DNA of 64,000 bases from the NCBI GenBank assembly GCA_041391425.1, contig JAWKNZ010000005.1:310001-374000 (forward strand), in the 5' to 3' direction. The notes under the pieces were generated by a model. The model searched no databases. It saw only the letters and a list, made by a program, of their open reading frames with translations, and was not told where the DNA came from. Origin of the DNA: JAWKNZ01 sp041391425 (lineage in GTDB: Bacteria; Bdellovibrionota_B; Oligoflexia; Oligoflexales; JAWKNZ01). The stretch's first letter is position 1; each line of letters opens with the position of its first letter. Below are positions 1-9,010 of the stretch, piece after piece. Made by a program: the position numbers and the translations under genes.

Positions 1-452
1 TCGAGCGGCTTACCACATGACTCACAATTAAATTCAGGAGCTTTTTTTTCTTTAAGGGTTTCAATATGCTCTGATATTTGGATTAGTCGATTTGTTTCAC
101 CGCAGCATGATTCGCTTTCACAATAGTATGGTGCATAAAATGATTCTATCTTCGCATTACCTATTGAATCTGGAACCATATTAACCTGATCTATCATTGT
201 TACAGAGCAATTACGAAAAATCAGTTTACCTAAATTCGAATAATCTTTTATAAGATATATCCATTCTCTGATTCCACAAGAATTAAAATTTTCAACTTCT
301 GACAAATCGAAGATTATTGTTTCGCTTTCAACGCGCGGCACATCCTCTTGCTTGAAGTGTTCATCCACGTTCCCAGAAAAGATCAGAACAGTCTTCTTTG
401 GCTCAGTTGTAATACTTATTTTTAAATTTCCAAATTGAATGTTCTCAGTCAT
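1..452 (-). CDS. STAS-like domain protein, 3' end missing (partial)
   Basis: Reading leftwards from an ATG at 452 there is an open frame with no stop that runs off the window edge, so only the N-terminal 150 residues are seen. The first ~100 residues have the pattern of a STAS (anti-sigma-factor-antagonist-like) domain: alternating strands, then IIFDLSEVENFNSCGIREW, where the Ser lies at the usual phosphoacceptor region. It is followed by a Cys-rich tail with an SCCGE and a CESCGKP segment that could bind metal. The start is chosen because AGGAAAG lies 4 bases upstream; an in-frame ATG at 464 would bury that site. A role in partner-switching or signalling is an inference from the fold pattern only. 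Confidence 0.7.
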   Translation of the reverse strand, partial: MTENIQFGNLKISITTEPKKTVLIFSGNVDEHFKQEDVPRVESETIIFDLSEVENFNSCGIREWIYLIKDYSNLGKLIFRNCSVTMIDQVNMVPDSIGNAKIESFYAPYYCESESCCGETNRLIQISEHIETLKEKKAPEFNCESCGKPL

Positions 453-762
453 TTCTTTCCTCATATACCAAGTTAGGAATGATCCAAAATTCTTTGGCCG
501 CAATATTAATCAGAACATCCGAGCCAATTTTGCGAATATGTGTTCAGAGAAACATGATTTCCATATGACTTCATAAACCTAACATTTTCTCTGTACCTCT
601 ACAGACGATACCTCTAAAGACTCTCTTACAAACTCATAAAATCTATCATACGACTACACCTAAAAAGCACTCTCCACTGCGCTAATTGCACTATTATCAC
701 ACTCTTTAAGCAATCATTGCTTAATAGGCTTGCTCTACTTAATATAGTACTATTTTATCAAT
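453..762. other. Intergenic region with a short palindrome
   Basis: No convincing gene on either strand. A 19-bp palindrome, TTAAGCAAT-C-ATTGCTTAA, lies at 706-724, just downstream of the leftward cyclotransferase gene. It could be a weak terminator stem or a protein-binding site; it lacks a clear U-tract. Confidence 0.4.
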
Positions 763-1911
763 TTACTTGTCGGGATAAATAAAGAATTCTTTAGGAGAGA
801 TAGAGTTATTCAAAGCCATAAAAACAGCAATTTTTCCTATAAATTCAATACTTGAATAAGATATTTTTGCAGCTTCGTCACCTTGCAAGTGCCAATAATC
901 AAGATGGGTAAAGTCAATAATATCTATCGCTGAAATACCATTTTTTATAAAAGGTATGTGATCATCTTCAATTGCTTGTTTAAAACTAGATAATTTCCCT
1001 AAGCCTAAAATCTTTCTAAAAGCTAAGTTAAGCAGCTCATTTTGGGATGTCGATGAGAAAGAGTCTTGCGATATAGTAATATTCTCCGATCCAATCATAT
1101 CGAGTAAGATTAGGCTTACGACAGGAACAAGCTTGCCATTTTTGTCAAAACATTTAGCTTTGCTCCCCAAAAAATCGCAGGGTTGTAGAGCAGAGACAAA
1201 AGCTCTACTTCCATAAGTATTATCTTGAATTCGTGCCGGATGCTTCTTTAAACCATCATCCCATTGTGGTAATACAGCCTCCTCACCATCAAACCAAACC
1301 ATGGCTATATCGCATAAGATATTTGACTGAAAGTTTAATGTTTTAAAATATTTCAAAAGATGTAAAAGCAAGATGCTAGAGGAACCACTATCATTTGCTC
1401 CAAGATAATCAAAACCATCAATTTTTTTCGAATCATAATGAGAGCCAACCAAAACCAGACATTTCTCTTGTTTACTAATGTTAGAAAACATCAGTACATT
1501 TCTTCCATTTTTCTTTATTACTGAATCAGCTGGAGCAAAGGCATCTTTCAACAAAACTGGATTAGGGGTGTCGGAGGTAAACTCCTGAAGAAAGCCTTCC
1601 CCTTCTGCCGGTGCAGCCTCATTAAAAATCCACAGGGCCAACTCTTGTTGCCTATCAGAACCGAAAGGATGTGGGGTTGCCGCAAAATACTCCATGCGTT
1701 TTCGCGCTTCATCTGTATTTAAAGTAAAAGATTGAGCTGCCTTAATAACTTCTGTTTCTTCTGTTGAAGATTCTTCTTTACTCTGACACATACAACTTGA
1801 ACAGGATATGCAGAAAAAATACAGTAAAGTTTGTAGCCCAAGTATAATTGAGGATCTAGACCACAAATTATTGTATGCTTTTATACTCACAGTTATCCCT
1901 AAAATTCTCAA
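763..1911 (-). CDS. Glutaminyl-peptide cyclotransferase-like lipoprotein (M28 fold)
   Basis: The 382-residue protein aligns by motif with glutaminyl cyclases, which convert N-terminal Gln to pyroglutamate in exported peptides. The zinc and catalytic positions are visible: Asp174 in GANDSGSSS, Glu210/Glu211 in WFDGEEAV, Asp271 in LLDMIG, Asp317/318 in DDHIPF and His341 in YWHLQGD. These correspond to human QC Asp159, Glu201/202, Asp248, Asp304/305 and His330. The N-terminus has a hydrophobic stretch ending in a Cys cluster (FFCISCSSC, residues 32-40) that fits a lipoprotein signal, so the enzyme probably acts in the periplasm or on a membrane surface. An aminopeptidase of the same M28 clan is the alternative, but the WFDGEEA and DDHIPF signatures favour a cyclase. 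Confidence 0.85.
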   Translation of the reverse strand: MRILGITVSIKAYNNLWSRSSIILGLQTLLYFFCISCSSCMCQSKEESSTEETEVIKAAQSFTLNTDEARKRMEYFAATPHPFGSDRQQELALWIFNEAAPAEGEGFLQEFTSDTPNPVLLKDAFAPADSVIKKNGRNVLMFSNISKQEKCLVLVGSHYDSKKIDGFDYLGANDSGSSSILLLHLLKYFKTLNFQSNILCDIAMVWFDGEEAVLPQWDDGLKKHPARIQDNTYGSRAFVSALQPCDFLGSKAKCFDKNGKLVPVVSLILLDMIGSENITISQDSFSSTSQNELLNLAFRKILGLGKLSSFKQAIEDDHIPFIKNGISAIDIIDFTHLDYWHLQGDEAAKISYSSIEFIGKIAVFMALNNSISPKEFFIYPDK

Positions 1912-1940
1912 TATGTGTTCTTAGCAAAAAGTGAAATAAC

Positions 1941-3254
1941 TCAAAATCGCGACCAACGATAATCTGCAACTTCTCCCAACTCCTCCTCAATCCTCAATAA
2001 TTGGTTATATTTGCATATTCTATCAGTACGGCTCGCAGAACCTGTTTTAATCTGTCCGACGTTAGTAGCGACAGCCAAATCTGCAATTGTGGTATCTTCT
2101 GTTTCTCCAGATCGATGCGAAATAATCGAAGTAAAACCAGCCCTTTTAGCAAGGTCAATACAACGTAATGTTTCTGTGAGAGTTCCAATTTGATTCAGTT
2201 TTATAAGAATAGAGTTAGCAGCCTGCTTCTCAATCCCATCCGCAAGCCTTGTCGGATTAGTAACAAATAGGTCATCTCCTACGATTTGAACCTTCTGCCC
2301 TATCCTCTTTGTAAGGTTGATAAACCCGTCCCAATCATGCTCGTCAAGCCCATCTTCTATAGACACAATGGGATAACGGCTGCTTAGATCTTCAAGTAGA
2401 TCAATCATATCATTAGAAGTAAGTGTTTTACCTTCACCCTTTAATTCATATTTTCCATCGACACAAAATGAAGAAGCCGCAACATCCAACGCCAGTGCAA
2501 TATCACTACCCGGTTTATATCCAGCCTTTTCAATCGCTTGTAAAATAATTTCTAAAGCTTCAGCATTAGATTTAAGATTCGGCGCAAAACCACCTTCATC
2601 ACCGACTGACGTGCTCAATTTTTTATCTAGCAAAACTTTTTTTAAACTGTGAAATACCTCTGTACCCCATCTCAACCCTTCCTTAAATGAAGGAGCGCCG
2701 ACAGGAGCGATCATAAACTCTTGAAAATCGACGGTATTATCAGCATGCTCGCCTCCATTAAGAATATTCATCAATGGAACGGGAAGCCTATTCGCAAAAG
2801 TCCCACCAAGGTAGCGGTAAAGCTGTAAGCCTGATACTTCCGCCGCAGCCTTCGCGCACGCAAGCGATACAGCTAACATGGCATTGGCACCAAAGTTTGA
2901 TTTATTTTCTGTTCCATCCAAACGCACAAGCATCTCATCAATCTCAACTTGCTCACACACGTCCATATCTAGGAGGTGTGGTAAAATCTGCTCCTTAACG
3001 TTTTGTACTGCTTTCTGTACCCCCTTGCCTAAATAACGACCAGAATCTCCATCTCTAAGTTCGCAAGCTTCGTAAACGCCAGTAGAAGCTCCAGATGGCA
3101 CCGCCGCACGGCCCCAAAAACCACTTTCAGTACCAACTTCTACTTCAACCGTAGGATTGCCCCTGGAATCTAAAATTTCCCTTGCATTTACAAATGTTAT
3201 AGTGCTCAAGACCTGTACCTCATTCTTGCCCGCTGCCGCAAACACAGGCATCAC
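1941..3254 (-). CDS. eno: Enolase
   Basis: Enolase interconverts 2-phosphoglycerate and phosphoenolpyruvate in glycolysis. The signature blocks are all present: AREILDSRGNPTVEVEV, GANAMLAVSLA, SVGDEGGFAPNL, SIEDGLDEHDW, the Lys in ILIKLNQIGT, and SHRSGETED. The open frame begins at a GTG (3254) followed by an ATG (3251) and gives 437 residues, about 10-15 more than usual. The family normally begins about where LSTITFVNAREI starts. A GAGGT lies shortly before an in-frame TTG at that point, so the true start may be about 16 codons further in. The gene is complete, ends 30 bases from the cyclotransferase gene in the same direction, and looks functional. Confidence 0.97.
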   Translation of the reverse strand: MMPVFAAAGKNEVQVLSTITFVNAREILDSRGNPTVEVEVGTESGFWGRAAVPSGASTGVYEACELRDGDSGRYLGKGVQKAVQNVKEQILPHLLDMDVCEQVEIDEMLVRLDGTENKSNFGANAMLAVSLACAKAAAEVSGLQLYRYLGGTFANRLPVPLMNILNGGEHADNTVDFQEFMIAPVGAPSFKEGLRWGTEVFHSLKKVLLDKKLSTSVGDEGGFAPNLKSNAEALEIILQAIEKAGYKPGSDIALALDVAASSFCVDGKYELKGEGKTLTSNDMIDLLEDLSSRYPIVSIEDGLDEHDWDGFINLTKRIGQKVQIVGDDLFVTNPTRLADGIEKQAANSILIKLNQIGTLTETLRCIDLAKRAGFTSIISHRSGETEDTTIADLAVATNVGQIKTGSASRTDRICKYNQLLRIEEELGEVADYRWSRF

Positions 3255-3762
3255 ATGCTGCGTTTATAGTCGAGGCTCTTGTTAATAATTCCTTTAGAAA
3301 TAAAGACGCTATAGTATTAAACCAGAATAGTAAAACTGACAAGCCCCCTTCATTTCCTCGCAATTAATATATAAGCTAAAATTGGTGACTAAAATGCTAT
3401 ATAAAGGCGTTCAAGATTAACTGGGAAACATAATTTCCAGCAGAGCTTTCGGAATATCAGTTATTGCCCAAAAAGCCATATCATTCGACATTGACAAGTA
3501 AGCTAAAATTGTAGAATCTTGAAGCTTGTCATGACTTAGTGCTTTATTTGATGCTACTTAAAGCTAGCCAGTCTCTGCTTCAAAGTTTATTTCAAAAAGT
3601 GGATCTTGGATGGAATTTTGACAAAAGGCGAAAAGGCCGTCAAAGAACTATGACTATGCATGCAAAGTGACAATAAATAACTCATGATGACAAAAGTCAG
3701 AGAATTACATTTTATTCAAACAAAGCAAAGATTATATAAATCGCAAAACTTCTGAATCAGAG
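3255..3762. other. Intergenic region, divergent promoters
   Basis: About 500 bp between the divergent eno and pepA genes. I see no gene. The 12-mer AAGCTAAAATTG occurs twice (near 3373 and 3500), and a short stem TTTGAC...GTCAAA encloses GGC...GCC near 3615-3645. Promoters for both genes must lie here, but I cannot place them with confidence. Confidence 0.4.
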
Positions 3763-3776
3763 ATGAAATATTTAAT

Positions 3777-3785
3777 AAGGAGGTG
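3777..3785 (+). promoter_or_regulatory. Ribosome binding site that sets the pepA start
   Basis: AAGGAGGTG matches the anti-Shine-Dalgarno sequence almost perfectly and sits 6 bases (from the end of GGAGG) before a TTG at 3790. The upstream in-frame ATG at 3763 has no comparable site and would place this element inside the coding region. Confidence 0.7.
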
Positions 3786-3789
3786 TTCA

Positions 3790-5322
3790 TTGAAAGAAGA
3801 ATATTTAGAACCAAACTTAAAAGAAATATTACCGCATAGTTACACATGGATTGAAAACTTAGAACTAAAAATATGTGATATGCCAGAAGCTGGTGCCTTC
3901 CACCTTCTGCCAGTAGACATTGATGACAGTAGCAAAGATAAATTTAAAATAAACTCTTCTGCAGTTTCCGATTCCTTAAAGCAAGATATTATTGCTGAAG
4001 CAAAAAAGTTTGCTTGGAAAGGCAGTGGCTCCATCACATTATCTACTGGGTCTTCGGTTTTTACATTAATTGCAAAATCATCAATCAATACTACGGATAC
4101 TCAGAAAGGACGGCAAATTGGCCTAGATTTTTCCAATCTAGTAAAAGGAAAAGATATTGACCACGTAGTGCTATGTGCTGCAGACGGAATTAATCCGCTT
4201 GATATGTTCGAAGGTTTAGCTCAAGGCCTTTATTCTTGTGCGACATTTAAAGGTAAGTCCAAAACACCCAAAGAAGAAATAGACTTATACCCCAAAAAAG
4301 TGAGCATTCTAGGGAGAAAATGCGACGACCACGAAATCGACATTGCTATGGCCTTCGCAAAGTCCAGTACTTTTACTCGCTTTTTACAAGATGCTCCTCC
4401 AAATATCATGGATTCAGAATTTTTGGCGTCTATTGCAAAAAAATTCTCGGACCAGATGGGACTTAAATGCGACATTAAAGGAAGAGCAGAATTAAAAGCC
4501 TTGGGGATGGGGTCCTTTCTAAGCGTTGCTTCCGGAACACCAATAGATCCAAAGCTTATTACCATCGAAATTGAAGGAGTGGATACAAGTAAAACCTTAG
4601 CCTTAGTCGGCAAAGGACTTACCTTTGACGCTGGCGGTATTAGTTTAAAAACAGCAGCAGGCATGCACGAAATGAAATATGACATGTCCGGTGGCGCTGC
4701 AGTACTAGGAACAGCCATGTTTCTAGGTATGGTCAAACCACCTGTTAACGTTGTTTGTCTAGTCGGCGCTGTAGAAAATATGCCAGGTTCGACCGCCACA
4801 CGCCCAGGTGATATCGTCAAAGCTATGAATGGTAAAACTATCGAAATATTAAATACCGACGCCGAAGGCCGTTTAGTTTTAGTCGATGTATTACACCATG
4901 CTGTTACAGCTTATAAACCAGAAATGGTAATTAATATAGCAACACTTACTGGAGCTGTTTTACATAGCTTAGGTACTACCGGCAGTGCGATGATGTCAAA
5001 CGATCAGCATACCGCGGATTATTTGCTCAATATATCTAAAGAAGTGGGAGAACCTTTTTGGCAGCTTCCTCTTTGGCCAGAGCACGAAAAAGAGATTAAG
5101 AGTGATATCGCAGATTATAAAAACATAGCTTCCAGCAATGTTAGAGCCGGAACAATAATTGCTGGAGCATTTTTGAAAGAATTTGTCGGTAATACAAAAT
5201 GGGCACATCTAGATATTGCCGGAACCGGCTGGAGTTGCAAAGCAACAGGCTACCCCACTAATGGTGGTTCTGCCTTTGGTTTACGCCTTATGGGTAAAGC
5301 CTGCCTTAACTTCAACCGTTAG
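3790..5322 (+). CDS. pepA: Leucyl aminopeptidase, M17 family
   Basis: M17 cytosolic aminopeptidases remove N-terminal residues using two metal ions, as hexamers. The family signature NTDAEGRL is at residues 355-362, preceded by VGKGLTFDAGGISLKTA, which carries a catalytic Lys and a metal-binding Asp, and MKYDMSGGAAVLG. The catalytic Arg is in NTDAEGRL. The protein is 510 residues from the TTG start at 3790 (519 from the ATG at 3763), normal for the family. The TTG is preferred because of the strong ribosome binding site at 3777-3785. It stands alone, divergent from eno. Confidence 0.95.
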   Translation: MKEEYLEPNLKEILPHSYTWIENLELKICDMPEAGAFHLLPVDIDDSSKDKFKINSSAVSDSLKQDIIAEAKKFAWKGSGSITLSTGSSVFTLIAKSSINTTDTQKGRQIGLDFSNLVKGKDIDHVVLCAADGINPLDMFEGLAQGLYSCATFKGKSKTPKEEIDLYPKKVSILGRKCDDHEIDIAMAFAKSSTFTRFLQDAPPNIMDSEFLASIAKKFSDQMGLKCDIKGRAELKALGMGSFLSVASGTPIDPKLITIEIEGVDTSKTLALVGKGLTFDAGGISLKTAAGMHEMKYDMSGGAAVLGTAMFLGMVKPPVNVVCLVGAVENMPGSTATRPGDIVKAMNGKTIEILNTDAEGRLVLVDVLHHAVTAYKPEMVINIATLTGAVLHSLGTTGSAMMSNDQHTADYLLNISKEVGEPFWQLPLWPEHEKEIKSDIADYKNIASSNVRAGTIIAGAFLKEFVGNTKWAHLDIAGTGWSCKATGYPTNGGSAFGLRLMGKACLNFNR

Positions 5323-5330
5323 TCGAACTA

Positions 5331-5429
5331 GAAGTTGTCTGAAGCGTTGCATGCCCAGAGTTGGAAAGCTAGATTGTTATAAAAATACTTTTCTATAAGG
5401 CGCGAGGCCTGCTTTTATCAGACAACTTC
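5331..5429. repeat. Inverted repeat in the gap after pepA
   Basis: GAAGTTGTCTGA (5331-5342) and TCAGACAACTTC (5418-5429) are perfect 12-bp inverted copies 75 bp apart. The rest of 5323-5762 contains no convincing gene. A 10-mer, AGGCGCGAGG, appears near 5399 and again near 5521. The stem could fold in the pepA 3' transcript or mark a decayed small mobile element; it has no U-tract. Confidence 0.45.
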
Positions 5430-5764
5430 AAAATACAGCGCAACACCCATATACAACCGGGGTCTGAAATTTTTTGAAAAACTGTAGTATTTTCAACGGA
5501 TTCGAAGTTCGGCCAGGTGCTAGGCGCGAGGAGGTGGGAAACCGTAGTGTACATGTTAATACATGAGGATTTCCTGACGACGAAGCAATGTGGCAACCGG
5601 CTAGAAATTCGGATCCGGGATACAAAATGCGCTTTGATTGATCTATTTCTTTATGTGTTTTGTAAACAAGTATTATTTGTTAATGGATACCGATCCGATA
5701 CATTAGACTCCTAAATGTTTTGTATTAAAGATATTATGGGAGTTTTTAAAAGAAGGAGAACAAT

Positions 5765-6247
5765 GTGGGTGGCGGATTTATTCCTGGAAGCCGTGCCAGC
5801 TTTATTATGGATAGTTTAGTGATCGCGATGGGGCTTTTTCTCTGTATCATTGGCTATAGCATCGCAAATGTCAGGAAAAAAAAGTCTGTAAGACAACATA
5901 GAAAAATACAATTACTCAGCAGCACAATCTTGATTGCTGCGATTATTTTATTCGAAGTGGATGTCAGACTGTACGGATGGCAAGAACAAGCTAAAAAATC
6001 ACCTTTTTTTGATACGATTTTATATCCATTTCTTTATCTACATATCGCTATTGCGATTTTAGCTTTTGGTGCTTGGATGGTACAATTGATTACTGCATAC
6101 AAAAGAGTTGATCGCGAGTTAAAATACACCTCTCAGTTTGCAGCCAATCACAAAAAGCTAGGATGGATGGCGACAGCATTAATGACAGCAACTGCTGTTA
6201 GCGGATGGATCTTTTATTATATGGCATTTATCGCTTTAAGCGATTAG
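5765..6247 (+). CDS. DUF420-family membrane protein
   Basis: 160 residues with four hydrophobic segments. The histidines in RQHRKIQ, YLHIAIA and NHKKLGW, followed by TATAVSGWIFYYM, match the DUF420/YozB (CtaM-like) family. In Bacillus and Staphylococcus that family is tied to haem-copper oxidase maturation; the role here is an inference. The GTG at 5765 lies 6 bases after AAGGAG. An ATG at 5763 in another frame would give an 18-residue peptide ending at 5819 that overlaps this start, so the start region is ambiguous. An in-frame ATG at 5807 is a further candidate. Confidence 0.7.
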   Translation: MGGGFIPGSRASFIMDSLVIAMGLFLCIIGYSIANVRKKKSVRQHRKIQLLSSTILIAAIILFEVDVRLYGWQEQAKKSPFFDTILYPFLYLHIAIAILAFGAWMVQLITAYKRVDRELKYTSQFAANHKKLGWMATALMTATAVSGWIFYYMAFIALSD

Positions 6248-6251
6248 GGCT

Positions 6252-6290
6252 TAAAAGCTATCTGAAGTTTAGAATTTCGGATAGCTTTTA
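6252..6290. terminator. Bidirectional rho-independent terminator
   Basis: TAAAAGCTATC (6252-6262) pairs with GATAGCTTTTA (6280-6290). The stem carries A-rich and T-rich ends, so it can act for both convergent genes: DUF420 on the plus strand and the CheX-like gene on the minus strand. Confidence 0.8.
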
Positions 6291-6301
6291 TATATGACTA
6301 A

Positions 6302-6841
6302 CTAAAAGAATAATGAACTTCCTTCTTCTTCACCACCTGCATCTTCATTTTCGACGCTAAAATCTATAGGCCTCATTAAGTTGATTAGCGCGACTAAATG
6401 CATTTGAAACCCATCAAGTTTAAAAACTAGCTCTTTTCTCGCCGACTCTGGCTTCGTTTCCATTGTATTTATATTTTTACCATGAAAAACTGATGGTGTT
6501 GTAATCATAAAATCGACGCCATATTTCAAAATTAAATTTTTCACACGGCCGATTATTTGGTTAGCAATTTCTCCAAGCCAGTCTGCTAGATCCTCTTCAG
6601 CCACATCCATCCCCATTGCTTTACTCGGGTTCGATGCTTCCAACAAAGGTAGGCCCATTGCTACCGCAATTGAACCTTTTATGGCTTCGCCCGCAAAACC
6701 AATCACCGCACAATAGTCATTTCCATCTCCCGGACTGCCTTTATGCTCCACATGCTCAATGCTAGAAATATTATTAGCTTGGAACAATTCCTCAACAGCC
6801 TGAACAATTAGACTAACAACTTCTTTTGGAAACTCATTCAT
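6302..6841 (-). CDS. CheX-like chemotaxis phosphatase domain protein
   Basis: 178 residues resembling CheX/CheC-type phosphatases, which dephosphorylate CheY-type receivers. The core is DWLGEIANQIIGRVKNLI with Glu91 and Asn94 in the ExxN arrangement used for catalysis, then GVDFMITTPSVFHGK. The acidic C-terminal tail is not part of the domain. The ATG at 6841 is chosen because AGGGG lies 6 bases upstream; a GTG at 6859 would add six residues. There are no chemotaxis genes beside it, so its receiver partner is unknown. Confidence 0.8.
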   Translation of the reverse strand: MNEFPKEVVSLIVQAVEELFQANNISSIEHVEHKGSPGDGNDYCAVIGFAGEAIKGSIAVAMGLPLLEASNPSKAMGMDVAEEDLADWLGEIANQIIGRVKNLILKYGVDFMITTPSVFHGKNINTMETKPESARKELVFKLDGFQMHLVALINLMRPIDFSVENEDAGGEEEGSSLFF

Positions 6842-7311
6842 AGTGACCCCTGACCACAAAGCTACCTAAAATTAAATATTAAGTAGCCCTGTCCAAATTT
6901 CTATTTTTCTTTTTAATTTTAAGCAGATAAATTATATCACTTTAAGTATGAAGTTTTCAATGCAGCTGCTTATGTTAGTTTAACTAGCTGTTTTAATAAA
7001 CTATTTCCACCTCTGCGATAATCCTTAACCAAGCGCATTTCAAATCCAACATCTACCATCGTAACTGGTATAGAAAGAATACCTCCATAACAGATTTAAA
7101 CCATTTATTTATTAAGCAGATCCTGTCAGATGTAATTATTTATTAATTATTAAATAGTTATGTAGAAAATTATTATAGGCACAATACCTGCATTCTCAGC
7201 GCAGGAGAATCTTTAAAGAAGGTAAATGTTGATCAGTTTGAATTTTAAATCACGGACGAAGGTAATTTAGAAAGATAGCAGAAACTTCCGTAGAAAAGCC
7301 GTGGAGGAATA
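6842..7311. other. AT-rich intergenic region
   Basis: Divergent spacer of about 470 bp between the CheX-like gene and the TPR regulator. No gene, tRNA or strong hairpin was recognised. It must hold both promoters. Confidence 0.4.
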
Positions 7312-8349
7312 ATGGCCGGATCTGTCCAACTTGATAATCTGAAAGACTTGTTCTATCACTGCAGTTTCAATAAACTTCTCCGTGTTTTAGAAACGATCGA
7401 TAGCTGCGATACTATAGTAAACAGAACACCCGACTTAGCTTTATTAAAAGCTAACTCCTACTTTGAGCTCCATCAAATCGATAAGGCTGTCGAAGTACTA
7501 CAGACCCTTACAAGGCTCCAAGATGATACGTTCGAAGGTGCTTACACCTATGCATTGGCGCGTTTAAGTTACTTCGATAATGATTTGAAAGGTGCTTATG
7601 AATTATTTTTGGATCTACTTGAATCAACTGATGAAAAAACACTGCAATTTAAAGCACTCCTTGGTATGGCCAATGTCTTGTATTCAAACGAAAGCTGGCA
7701 AGAATTAGAGCCTGTAGTCTTTGATCTACAAAGGTTTGAACCACTTGAATCAGATGACGAAAAGATAAGCCTTATGCTATTTTTAGGAAATTATCACTGC
7801 CAATGCACATCAAAAATTGATGAAGCTTTAAAATATTTCAAAAATGCACTCCACCTTTCATCAAAAAAAGGTTGGAGCTATTTTATTTGCAGAAGTATAT
7901 ATGGACAAGCGTCATATTATGAGCGCGCAGGAAAAACATCGGAAATGAACTGGACCCTAGATATGCTCCGTTCATTTATTGATGAAAATGAATCCAAGTT
8001 TTTCAGCCATATTGTTAATAAAAAATTTGAAAAGCATAGCTTTTCAATCAAAATTCCTATGGAATTTGACCCTAACAATAGGCGTATTCTCATCGAAGAC
8101 CACTGGCTAGCATTCCATGACAAACCGCTTCTATATCGCTTTTTAGAAGTACTACATGGCAACGATAATTTTGTCTCAAAAGAAATTATAGCCAACCAGC
8201 TATGGCCATCAGAAGAATATAAATCTAGAGTCCACGACCCCAGAATCTTTGACATTGCTAAAAGAGTCAGGGGAATGGTTGAAAAATATCAAAGGCAGCC
8301 AATTGTGCTTCTTTCTGGACGATTAGGTTATAAATTGGCATGCGCTTAA
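7312..8349 (+). CDS. TPR protein with C-terminal winged-helix (OmpR/PhoB-like) domain
   Basis: 345 residues. Residues about 5-220 are helical repeats of TPR type (for example KANSYFELHQIDKAVEVLQ and FLGNYHCQCTSKIDEALKY). The last ~95 residues look like an OmpR/PhoB-type winged helix: a strand pair (RRILIEDHWLAFHDKPL), recognition-helix region (SRVHDPRIFDIAKRVRGMV) and a final hairpin ending LSGRLGYKLACA. There is no receiver domain. A GTGGAGG ribosome site precedes the ATG. It is followed 14 bases later by a small exported protein, so the two are probably co-transcribed. It is likely a transcription factor whose TPR half takes the signal; the target is unknown. Confidence 0.75.
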   Translation: MAGSVQLDNLKDLFYHCSFNKLLRVLETIDSCDTIVNRTPDLALLKANSYFELHQIDKAVEVLQTLTRLQDDTFEGAYTYALARLSYFDNDLKGAYELFLDLLESTDEKTLQFKALLGMANVLYSNESWQELEPVVFDLQRFEPLESDDEKISLMLFLGNYHCQCTSKIDEALKYFKNALHLSSKKGWSYFICRSIYGQASYYERAGKTSEMNWTLDMLRSFIDENESKFFSHIVNKKFEKHSFSIKIPMEFDPNNRRILIEDHWLAFHDKPLLYRFLEVLHGNDNFVSKEIIANQLWPSEEYKSRVHDPRIFDIAKRVRGMVEKYQRQPIVLLSGRLGYKLACA

Positions 8350-8363
8350 ATAAGGAGAACTGC

Positions 8364-8846
8364 ATGAAAAATCAAATAAAAATTTTTGGGATCCTTTGCG
8401 GCGCTTTAGTAGCCTTTATTTCGCCGCTCAAAGCTGGAATCAATGATGGCACATTGCCTCTCAAGCTTGTAGGAAAAGCTATTAACTTAAATACCCAAAG
8501 TCAACCTGGAGTAGCAGCTACAGTAGTATTCCAAAAGATAGATAAAAATGATCTTGGCAACCAAGCAACATTCAAATGCCAATCCATCGATCCTAATCAA
8601 ACCAGACACAATGCTACTGGATGGATACAAGTCGGAACAAAAAGATACTCTATAAAGGGCATCTGTATAACACCACAAGGTAACCAGGAAAAAATTGAAG
8701 TAATGGCAAATACTGGTAATACCGGTGCTAGACTAAACGGTATTTTCTCAGAAAGCGTCAGGGAAAAACTTATTGACGGTAAAGTTAATACTGATCAGCC
8801 AAGGGGTCAAAAAGAACGTTATAAGCTTAACGTTAAGAGTAAATAA
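8364..8846 (+). CDS. Small exported protein of unknown function
   Basis: 160 residues from an ATG preceded by AAGGAGAA. The first ~24 residues are a classical signal peptide (MKNQIKIFGILCGALVAF, then cleavage after PLKA). The mature part has two Cys (FKCQS, KGICI) that may form a disulfide, and a beta-rich composition. I do not recognise the family. It directly follows the TPR/winged-helix gene and is closed by a strong terminator, so the two form a two-gene operon. Confidence 0.7.
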   Translation: MKNQIKIFGILCGALVAFISPLKAGINDGTLPLKLVGKAINLNTQSQPGVAATVVFQKIDKNDLGNQATFKCQSIDPNQTRHNATGWIQVGTKRYSIKGICITPQGNQEKIEVMANTGNTGARLNGIFSESVREKLIDGKVNTDQPRGQKERYKLNVKSK

Positions 8847-8870
8847 ATAACTCTCTTAATAACATAATCC

Positions 8871-8916
8871 TTTAAAAGCCCTCCACATTCTTGCTAGGAT
8901 GTAGAGGGCTTTTAAA
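8871..8916. terminator. Rho-independent terminator
   Basis: TTTAAAAGCCCTC (8871-8883) and GAGGGCTTTTAAA (8904-8916) pair perfectly over 13 bp, and an inner CACAT/ATGTA extends the stem. The T-rich right arm follows the small exported-protein gene. Confidence 0.9.
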
Positions 8917-9010
8917 TTGTCTCGATATCCTTTTGATGCCTTATTAAGGGAAGTAAAATTTCAATACTCAGCCCAAAAATCGAAATAATGGTTCTTGCCA
9001 TGGGTGCATT

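Noticed and set aside
4230..4820. 196-residue minus-strand frame inside pepA
   Set aside because: Antisense shadow of a clear M17 aminopeptidase gene.
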